A stretch of 5,005 bases of DNA, from NCBI GenBank assembly GCA_009776565.1, contig WRNQ01000127.1:1-5005 (forward strand), read 5' to 3'. This stretch comes from Synergistaceae bacterium. Lineage in GTDB: Bacteria > Synergistota > Synergistia > Synergistales > Aminobacteriaceae. Under the pieces are notes generated by a model, which ran no database searches, was not told the DNA's origin, and saw only the letters and a list, made by a program, of their open reading frames with translations. The translations under genes were made by a program, and so were the position numbers. Positions 1 to 4,088 of this stretch are shown here, one piece after another; position 1 is the stretch's first letter; each line of letters begins with the position of its first letter.

Positions 1-51
1 GAAGGAACATGCGGGGCATGGTTTCGATGGAACAGAAATATAGCGCGGTAA
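1..51 (+). CDS. hypD: HypD C-terminal end (partial, [NiFe]-hydrogenase maturation)
   Basis: Frame 1 is open from the window edge and ends with TAA at 49-51. It reads EGTCGAWFRWNRNIAR. The EGTCGAW segment matches the very conserved C-terminal motif of HypD (SSEG-T/A-CAAYYKY type), whose Cys belongs to the C-terminal part of the protein. HypD is the iron-sulfur scaffold protein that works with HypC to assemble the Fe(CN)2CO group of [NiFe] hydrogenases. Only the last 16 codons are present. The next gene is hypE, whose start lies inside this reading frame, the usual order in hyp operons (hypCDE). The call rests on one short motif plus gene order, but the two support each other strongly. The variant tail (GAWFRWN instead of AAYYKY) is slightly unusual. 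Confidence 0.8.
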   Translation, partial: EGTCGAWFRWNRNIAR

Positions 52-1022
52 CTATTGGTCATGGAAGCGGCGGGAGGTTGACGCAAGAGCTTACAAACTC
101 TATCCTCGGAAATTTTGAACTTAACGATTTCGAGCCGGAGGATTGCGCTTGGATAAATGAAGATATGGCTGTCGCTATGGATGGATTCACCGTAACTCCG
201 CTTTCGTTCCCGGGAGGAGATATTGGCAAGCTCGCTGTCTGTGGAAGCACAAATGACCTTGCTGTCAGAGGCGTTAGCCCGGATATGCTCACTTTATCGT
301 TGATAATTGAAGAAGGTCTGGATATTGAGCAATTGATGGGATTCATGAAAAGCGCGGCGGATACGTGCAAAATTACGAATACACGATTAATTGCGGGCGA
401 TACTAAAGTTGTTCCACGAGGAACAGCCGATAAATTATTTATAACAACATGCGCCATTGGAAAACGAATCAGCAAAAACAAATTGGGCGCAGCAAACATT
501 AAAGCGGACGATCTTTTGATTCTGACGACTTCCCCGGGTATACATGGTTCAGTATTAGCCGCGTGCAGGTTTGGTCTTGAAGCCCCGGAATTGATGAGCG
601 ACTGCGCGCCTCTTTGGCCTTCTTTATTTCCAATACTTGAATTGGATGGGCTGCATGCAATGAGGGACTGTACAAGAGGCGGGGTAGGGACGGTGTTATG
701 TGAATGGGCAGAATCCGGAGGGCTGGGATTTGAAATTGAAGAACAGCTATTACCCCCAAATGCGGATGTAGAATCTATTTGCGATATTTTAGGACTGGAT
801 AAACTTTGGCTTGCGGGCGAAGGGTGCGCATTGATTGCCGTTTCTTCAAAAGACGCTGAAGAATGCCTCAGAAGAATCAAATTAAGTAACATATGCAAAC
901 AAGCTGCAGTTGTGGGAAAAGTTCATGATAGACGCCAACGCATGGCATGGATGAAAACACTCATTGGAGGAGAACGTATTATCGATATGCCTACTGGCGA
1001 AATATTGCCCAGGATTTGTTGA
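18..1022 (+). CDS. hypE: HypE, carbamoyl dehydratase for [NiFe]-hydrogenase cyanide ligand synthesis
   Basis: HypE receives a carbamoyl group from HypF on its C-terminal Cys and dehydrates it, using ATP, to a thiocyanate that supplies the CN ligands of the [NiFe] active-site iron. It is cytoplasmic and works with HypF, HypC and HypD. Counting from the first in-frame ATG (position 9), visible motifs are GHGSGGRLTQEL (17-28), GGDIGKLAVCGSTNDLAVRG (69-88), AGDTKVVPRG (129-138), DCTRGGVGTVL (220-230) and the terminal PRIC with Cys 337, the modified residue. This is the AIRS/PurM-type ATP-binding fold, and the length is normal for the family. Three in-frame ATGs compete: 9, 18 and 27. ATG 9 is only 2 nt from GAAGGA (1-6), too close. 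ATG 18 has it 11 nt upstream and was chosen. ATG 27 gives an N terminus more like other HypE proteins and is equally possible. All overlap the hypD end by 25 to 43 nt, implying translational coupling. Some usually conserved spots differ (IHG for DHG, DCTRGG for DPTRGG). Confidence 0.95.
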   Translation: MVSMEQKYSAVTIGHGSGGRLTQELTNSILGNFELNDFEPEDCAWINEDMAVAMDGFTVTPLSFPGGDIGKLAVCGSTNDLAVRGVSPDMLTLSLIIEEGLDIEQLMGFMKSAADTCKITNTRLIAGDTKVVPRGTADKLFITTCAIGKRISKNKLGAANIKADDLLILTTSPGIHGSVLAACRFGLEAPELMSDCAPLWPSLFPILELDGLHAMRDCTRGGVGTVLCEWAESGGLGFEIEEQLLPPNADVESICDILGLDKLWLAGEGCALIAVSSKDAEECLRRIKLSNICKQAAVVGKVHDRRQRMAWMKTLIGGERIIDMPTGEILPRIC

Positions 1023-1092
1023 TATCATATTCCAATTTTAAGATATATGATATAATATTAGATTAATATAGAATGAATAGCATTATTAATCT
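1022..1092. repeat. Two consecutive AT-rich perfect inverted repeats after hypE
   Basis: Immediately behind the hypE stop are two 9-bp perfect inverted repeats. ATATCATAT (1022-1030) pairs with ATATGATAT (1045-1053) across a 14-nt loop. AGATTAATA (1060-1068) pairs with TATTAATCT (1084-1092) across a 15-nt loop. They could act as a weak processing or mRNA 3'-end hairpin pair, or as a dyad for a DNA-binding protein. Neither has a GC-rich stem or a clear T tract, so an intrinsic terminator is not well supported. In such AT-rich DNA some dyads are expected by chance, but two of 9 bp side by side is notable. Confidence 0.45.
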
Positions 1093-1142
1093 CATATCAC
1101 TTGAATTCTTTTGACGTAGTATGATGCTGCGCCAAATTTTGG

Positions 1143-1262
1143 TAATTCAGAAGGTGTGTAACCACTGAATTATTATTTGCTCCCTGGAGGCTCGAGTAAT
1201 AAGACCGGGACGTCGGAGGCCGTCCCCGAACACCCCCAGTTTTTCACATACGGAAATGGGGG
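1143..1262 (+). other. Cluster of three consecutive stem-loops (possible structured RNA or leader)
   Basis: Three separate hairpins follow each other in the otherwise gene-free spacer. Hairpin 1: TAATTCAG (1143-1150) pairs with CTGAATTA (1165-1172), 8 bp, with a possible inner GGT/ACC pairing. Hairpin 2: GGGACG (1207-1212) pairs with CGTCCC (1221-1226), loop of 8 nt. Hairpin 3: CCCCCA (1233-1238) pairs with TGGGGG (1257-1262), with a further UUUU/GGAA-type extension after one mismatch. The stretch 1180-1262 is clearly richer in GC than the flanking spacer, as expected for a conserved RNA in an AT-rich genome. It does not match tRNA, tmRNA, SRP RNA, RNase P RNA, 6S RNA or a riboswitch class I can recognise. 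It could be an unknown small RNA, a 5' leader of the 1411 gene, or the relic of a mobile element. No convincing promoter was found in front of it. Confidence 0.3.
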
Positions 1263-1271
1263 ATCATAAGG

Positions 1272-1340
1272 AAAGGAGGATTGTAACTGAACTTAGTATT
1301 CCACTTTAGTAAAATATCGTACATGAGCCCATATTGCTGA
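1272..1340 (+). other. Near-perfect Shine-Dalgarno with only a CTG-initiated 17-codon frame
   Basis: AAAGGAGG (1272-1279) is almost fully complementary to the 16S rRNA 3' end, yet no ATG or GTG lies at a usable distance. The TTG at 1281 is too close and is followed directly by TAA. The only properly spaced candidate is CTG at 1287, 7 nt away, which opens a frame of 17 codons ending in TGA at 1338-1340 (peptide beginning L/M-NLVFHFSKISYMSPYC). CTG starts are rare, so this may be a leader peptide, the remains of a decayed gene, or a purine-rich sequence by chance. It lies about 70 nt before the start of the next gene. Confidence 0.15.
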
Positions 1341-1351
1341 TTGTTTTGGCC

Positions 1352-1369
1352 AAAGAGAGACGCTCTTTT
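1352..1369 (+). terminator. Small terminator-like hairpin
   Basis: AAAGAG (1352-1357) pairs with CTCTTT (1363-1368) around a 5-nt loop and runs into a four-T stretch (1366-1369). The stem is weak and the T tract is part of the stem, so termination is doubtful. If the hairpin cluster at 1143-1262 is a small RNA, this would be a possible 3' end for it. Confidence 0.2.
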
Positions 1370-1397
1370 CATCGAAGCTTCAACTTATAATCCAATA

Positions 1398-1404
1398 GGG
1401 GGAG
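1398..1404 (+). promoter_or_regulatory. Strong ribosome binding site for the 100-codon gene
   Basis: GGGGGAG sits 6 nt before the ATG at 1411 and fixes that start over the second in-frame ATG at 1420. A TATAAT hexamer at 1386-1391 just upstream looks like a -10 box but has no good -35 at 16-18 nt. Transcription from it would start at about the ribosome binding site itself, leaving a leader of only about 13 nt, so its role is uncertain. Confidence 0.7.
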
Positions 1405-1410
1405 ATTTGA

Positions 1411-1713
1411 ATGAAATCTATGCAATGGAGCAATTCCGTAAGGCTTTGGAAAGGAGATAACAAAACAAGATTATTTCCGTTTAACTTTCAAGCTAAGTTT
1501 AATGACAAAAAGGTCATTTCCGATATTGATTATCTGCTTTCAAAAAAATTGCTTTCCGGAGGGTGTGTGGATGTATCGAATGATTCATTCCTGATAAACT
1601 TGAATGATTCATTTGAAGACGGGACGCTAAAATATCCAAAAGACGACACTTTGCCAGCTTTGCTGGAAAAAGAGGAATTGATATTATACATTAAGACAAA
1701 ATTCAAAGAATAA
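1411..1713 (+). CDS. Hypothetical protein, 100 residues, family not recognised
   Basis: The frame runs from an ATG with an excellent Shine-Dalgarno sequence (GGGGGAG, 6 nt spacing) to TAA at 1711-1713. I do not recognise the family. The protein has no signal peptide or membrane segment and is therefore probably cytoplasmic. Its N-terminal third is basic and aromatic (SVRLWKGDNKTRLFPFNFQAKF, split around residues 9-30). Its middle holds two similar segments, NDSFLINL (57-64) and NDSFEDG (66-72). The C terminus is rich in Lys, Glu and Leu and probably helical. There is a single Cys at about residue 52. It stands alone between long spacers, with an AT-rich inverted repeat starting 5 nt after the stop and a strong terminator 160 nt further on, so it looks monocistronic. 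The strong ribosome binding site and codon use similar to its neighbours argue that it is a real gene. It could also be a small accessory or orphan gene. Confidence 0.7.
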   Translation: MKSMQWSNSVRLWKGDNKTRLFPFNFQAKFNDKKVISDIDYLLSKKLLSGGCVDVSNDSFLINLNDSFEDGTLKYPKDDTLPALLEKEELILYIKTKFKE

Positions 1714-1718
1714 TATAT

Positions 1719-1774
1719 CAAAATAATAAGATATTATACAGCGATCATAAAATACATATTATATTATTATTTTG
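1719..1774. repeat. 11-bp AT-only inverted repeat behind the small gene
   Basis: CAAAATAATAA (1719-1729) is the exact reverse complement of TTATTATTTTG (1764-1774). After one mismatch three more pairs can form (1731-1733 with 1760-1762). The loop is about 26-34 nt. It begins 5 nt after the stop codon at 1713 and its right arm is T-rich, so it may act as a weak 3'-end or processing hairpin for the 100-codon gene. Nearly all pairs are A-T, so it is not a strong terminator. The rest of 1775-1872 is AT-rich and holds only a 6-bp hairpin (TTGCTT 1845-1850 with AAGCAA 1862-1867). Confidence 0.4.
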
Positions 1775-1872
1775 TTTAAAAGTAACATAAGATACATTAT
1801 AGGACATATAAGAGCGATATTAGCACGACTATTAATTAAAATTTTTGCTTGTCTCGCTTTTAAGCAATATTG

Positions 1873-1912
1873 AGGCGGCTTCTTCCCTATTCAGGGCGGC
1901 CGCCTTTTTTTT
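1873..1912 (+). terminator. Strong intrinsic terminator
   Basis: AGGCGGC (1873-1879) pairs perfectly with GCCGCCT (1899-1905). An inner stem CCCT (1885-1888) with AGGG (1893-1896) closes a 4-nt loop. The GC-rich stem is followed directly by eight T (1905-1912). This is a textbook Rho-independent terminator for + strand transcripts, most simply for the gene at 1411-1713. It lies 160 nt past that stop codon, so the transcript would carry a long 3' untranslated region, or it ends a separate small RNA. Confidence 0.85.
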
Positions 1913-2046
1913 ATTGAAAGACCGAAATCGCGTGTGATGACCTCTTAGGAAGCGTGCACTTTCGCGTCCCGTTTGAAGAGCTCTATAAAGGCTGTGATAT
2001 TGAATTAAGTTTGCTATTGGAGAAATCGGCAATTACCTGTCAGTCA
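1913..2046. other. Spacer without a recognisable gene
   Basis: Nothing convincing is coded here. One + strand frame reads through 1916-2005 with a single TAG (1946-1948), and short frames exist on the - strand, but none has a start with good signals or a familiar motif. An AGAGCTCT palindrome lies at 1977-1984. Base composition from 1916 to about 1990 is less AT-rich than the flanking spacer, so a decayed gene or repeat fragment is possible but not demonstrable. Confidence 0.3.
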
Positions 2047-2076
2047 TTATTCATAAGTGTTTAACAATGATATAAT
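2047..2076 (+). promoter_or_regulatory. Extended -10 promoter for the ankyrin gene
   Basis: TGATATAAT (2068-2076) has a perfect TATAAT preceded by the TG of an extended -10 element. The -35 region is poor: TTATTC (2047-2052) at 18 nt or TTCATA (2050-2055) at 15 nt, which is typical where an extended -10 compensates. Transcription would start near 2083, giving a leader of about 84 nt that contains the hairpin at 2128-2159. The strong terminator upstream supports a fresh transcription start here. Confidence 0.55.
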
Positions 2077-2127
2077 CAGTAAAATTTCTGCTATTTTCAA
2101 AGCAAGTTCAATATTAATGGAAAGGAA

Positions 2128-2159
2128 AAGCCCCCTCCCTGTAAAGGATGAGGCAGCTT
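2128..2159 (+). promoter_or_regulatory. Leader hairpin with GUAA tetraloop that pairs with the ribosome binding site
   Basis: The only Shine-Dalgarno-like sequence before the ankyrin start is AAAGGATGAGG (2143-2153), 13 nt before ATG 2167. It is complementary to CCTCCCT (2134-2140). Pairs are 2134-2137 with 2150-2153, and 2138-2140 with 2145-2147, with a two-base bulge (2148-2149) and a GTAA loop (2141-2144), a GNRA-type tetraloop. An outer stem AAGC (2128-2131) with GCTT (2156-2159) extends it to 11 bp in total across a small internal loop. In this structure the ribosome binding site is fully paired, so translation should be low unless the hairpin opens (by temperature, a protein, an antisense RNA or a ligand). 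Read on the - strand the same hairpin ends in TTTT and could act as a terminator, an alternative explanation. Confidence 0.6.
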
Positions 2160-2166
2160 ACACAAA

Positions 2167-3876
2167 ATGGTGACGAACAAAATAAGAAAATATTTACCCG
2201 TTATTTTTACACTGGCGTTTTTTGTATACACAGTTTCCACCGAGGGTGCGGTGGAACCATCGCAATTTACGAAACTATGCGCGACAGGCACGCCTCAGGA
2301 AATTGAGGCGGCGATTAAAGCCGGCGCCGACGTCAATGCAAAAGAATACTTCAACCGGACAGCGTTGATGTACGCAGCAGAATTTAACGCTAATCCAGAA
2401 GTTATAGTAGTGTTGATTAAGGCCGGCGCTGATGTCAATGCAAAAAATAACGATGGCGGTACAGTGTTGATGCACGCAGCACAATTTAACGCCAATCCAG
2501 AAGTTATAGCAGTGTTGATAAAAGCCGGCGCCGACATTCATAGTGCTGACGATTTAGGAATGACCGCATTGATGCGTTCTACTATGAACACTAATCCAGA
2601 AGTTTTGCGAATTTTGGTAGAAAATGGAGGAAATGTTAACATCGCTAACAATGATGGCTGGACGTCCTTAATGGCAGTTGTTGAAGACAATCTTGATTTT
2701 GAATTCATAAAAATCCTGATTGATAAAGGAGCTGACGTTAACGCTACTGACTTGACCGGAATGACTTCCTTAATGTGGGCCTCAAGGAATTCAAATCCAA
2801 AAATTCTGCAATTCCTGATTGATAATGGAGCGAATGTAAACGCCGCTGACAATCGAAAAATGACGCCATTGATGTGGGCTATTGCTCCTAACGCTCCTGG
2901 GGTTCTTGCAATGTTGAAAGAAAAAGGCATGGAAGGGAAGCCTTTGGAAGTATTTCCCGCAGATAATTATAAAGTTGTGCAAATGTTAATTGAAAGCGGA
3001 GCGGACATAAACGCTGCTAACGCTGCCGGATCAACTCCTTTGATGTGGGCTGCCGGATATAATTCCAATCTCGATATTCTACATGCCTTGATTGAAAGAG
3101 GCGCGGATGTCAATGTCGCCAATGAAAGTAAAATAACAGTTTTAATGTCCGCAGCTGCGTTTAACACAAATCCTGTTGTACAACTCCTGATAGAAAAAGG
3201 GGCGAATGTAAACGCTTCAGATGAGGACGGACGAACTCCACTGATGTATGCTGCCCGATTCAATTTAAAGCCCGAAGTTCTGATAACTTTGTTAGAAAAT
3301 GGGGCGGATGCTAACGCTTCTGATCTACAGGGAAAAAGAGCAATTGACTATGAAGAACAGAATAAAGACAGCCAATTAAAAGGAACGAGAGCATATGATC
3401 TTCTGAGAACTAAAACAGAATCTTCTCAAGCTAAAGGCGCGCCCGAAGTTCATTATTTGAGCGCAGCAGAAATGTTTGAGTTCGTCAACAAATATTCCGC
3501 CGAATACCCATTAGAGCGTGCAAAACGAGAATTGGGAGAACCCAAACCGGAACCAACAGTGTTAGATGAAAAACGCGGGTTTGGGCTTGCTCATTGGTAT
3601 ATAGCTAAAAATGAATTGTCAATATCAATGTTGTACAATCAGAATACAAATGCGGTTATGCTTCTAAGCGCAGCTGAATTCTATCCCAACAGCGATTTAA
3701 GAGATAGAAGATTTGACCAAATGGCTGCCGGCATTGAAAAAATTGGCAACATGCATCCAACCAGCAAAACCGAACAGGAAATTACCTGGAATCTTAAAAA
3801 TGGCAAGCTTCTCTCCATTAAAAAAGAGAGATATCCAATAAGCTGGGGGTTGTTATACTCGCTTGAAAATCCGTAA
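2167..3876 (+). CDS. Exported ankyrin-repeat protein with unknown C-terminal domain
   Basis: Ankyrin repeats are helix-turn-helix-loop units used for protein binding; the partner here is unknown. The 569-residue product begins with a probable signal peptide: basic MVTNKIRKYL, hydrophobic core 11-22, possible cleavage near residue 24. It is therefore likely periplasmic or secreted. A partial first unit (34-58) is followed by about nine units of 33-34 residues starting near residues 65, 99, 133, 166, 200, 233, 290, 324 and 357. Their pattern is T-x-LM-x-AA-x-FN-x-NPEV-x-x-LI-x-x-GADVNA. The unit at 233 is degenerate and carries about 23 extra residues (251-273). Residues 425-569 form a separate domain rich in aromatic and charged residues (HYLSAAEMFEFVNKYSAEYP at 429-448; AHWYIAKN at 475-482) that I do not recognise. 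An in-frame TGA at 2149 limits upstream starts. ATG 2167 was chosen, with GTG 2170 as alternative. It appears monocistronic, with its own promoter and a masked ribosome binding site. Confidence 0.9.
   Translation: MVTNKIRKYLPVIFTLAFFVYTVSTEGAVEPSQFTKLCATGTPQEIEAAIKAGADVNAKEYFNRTALMYAAEFNANPEVIVVLIKAGADVNAKNNDGGTVLMHAAQFNANPEVIAVLIKAGADIHSADDLGMTALMRSTMNTNPEVLRILVENGGNVNIANNDGWTSLMAVVEDNLDFEFIKILIDKGADVNATDLTGMTSLMWASRNSNPKILQFLIDNGANVNAADNRKMTPLMWAIAPNAPGVLAMLKEKGMEGKPLEVFPADNYKVVQMLIESGADINAANAAGSTPLMWAAGYNSNLDILHALIERGADVNVANESKITVLMSAAAFNTNPVVQLLIEKGANVNASDEDGRTPLMYAARFNLKPEVLITLLENGADANASDLQGKRAIDYEEQNKDSQLKGTRAYDLLRTKTESSQAKGAPEVHYLSAAEMFEFVNKYSAEYPLERAKRELGEPKPEPTVLDEKRGFGLAHWYIAKNELSISMLYNQNTNAVMLLSAAEFYPNSDLRDRRFDQMAAGIEKIGNMHPTSKTEQEITWNLKNGKLLSIKKERYPISWGLLYSLENP
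2359..2535 (+). repeat. Recently duplicated ankyrin units at DNA level
   Basis: The unit beginning at 2359 and the next one at 2461 are nearly the same in DNA. Over the first 25 codons only 9 base differences are seen, most of them single changes within a codon, whereas the later units match each other mainly at protein level. The linker codons before each (GCCGGCGCCGACGTCAATGC at 2318 and its near copy at 2423) also match. This indicates a recent internal duplication or gene conversion in the N-terminal part of the array. Confidence 0.6.
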
Positions 3877-3892
3877 CGATTGCGCCGTTTAG

Positions 3893-3934
3893 AACTTAGA
3901 GCTGAGAACTTAGAACCGAGAGCTTAGAGCTGAG
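3893..3934. repeat. Six tandem degenerate heptamers
   Basis: Six 7-base units follow without gaps: AACTTAG, AGCTGAG, AACTTAG, AACCGAG, AGCTTAG, AGCTGAG. The consensus is A-R-C-Y-K-A-G. The first and third units are identical, as are the second and sixth. The array starts 17 nt after the ankyrin stop codon and lies in untranslated sequence. Heptameric tandem repeats of this kind are known from intergenic DNA of several bacteria, where copy number can vary through slippage. Confidence 0.7.
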
Positions 3935-3976
3935 AATTGCACTGTCAGGCGTAAGATTTCTTGTTTTTCATTTTAT

Positions 3977-4007
3977 CTGACTCCTTCGATGTTAGTATTT
4001 TTTTTTT
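3977..4007 (+). terminator. Weak hairpin followed by ten T, candidate terminator of the ankyrin gene
   Basis: CTGAC (3977-3981) can pair with GTTAG (3991-3995), including one G-T pair, and after two bases ten T follow (3998-4007). The T tract is excellent but the stem is short. An alternative and longer pairing exists: TGACTCCT (3978-3985) is the exact reverse complement of AGGAGTCA (4020-4027), placing the T tract in the loop. Only one of the two can form at a time. Confidence 0.45.
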
Positions 4008-4071
4008 ACCACCTATTTTAGGAGTCAAGAAAAACTATATCGCTTCCGATTAAAGAAAAGCAGCGATTGAC

Positions 4072-4077
4072 GGGAGG
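4072..4077 (+). promoter_or_regulatory. Ribosome binding site for the flagellin-like gene
   Basis: GGGAGG lies 11 nt before the ATG at 4089. The sequence is strong although the spacing is at the long end. No clear sigma-70 or sigma-28 promoter was found between 4008 and 4070. Confidence 0.6.
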
Positions 4078-4088
4078 TTGAGTTATTA

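Noticed and set aside
59..898. Long - strand open frame (279 codons) opposite hypE
   Set aside because: It is antisense to a clearly recognisable HypE, rich in Ser/Pro/Ile as expected of a shadow frame, and has no known motif.
1101..1125. Promoter from TTGAAT or TTGACG with TATGAT
   Set aside because: Spacing is 13 nt or the hexamers are in the wrong order, so no usable -35/-10 pair results.
1132..1142. CCAAATTTTGG palindrome as an operator
   Set aside because: A single 11-base palindrome with no second copy and no associated promoter in the window.
1121..1168. Tiny + strand frame ATG ATG ... TGA of 15 codons
   Set aside because: No ribosome binding site precedes it and it overlaps a hairpin; length is at chance level.
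1832..2032. - strand frame of 66 codons starting at TTG
   Set aside because: It reads straight through the strong + strand terminator, starts with a weak codon and shows no family motif.
2311..2660. Direct repeats considered as a CRISPR array
   Set aside because: They are in-frame ankyrin codons with no constant repeat and variable spacer structure.
2275..3263. Several - strand frames with repeating Cys/Ala/Pro-rich sequence
   Set aside because: They are mirror readings of the ankyrin repeats; the periodicity comes from the + strand gene.
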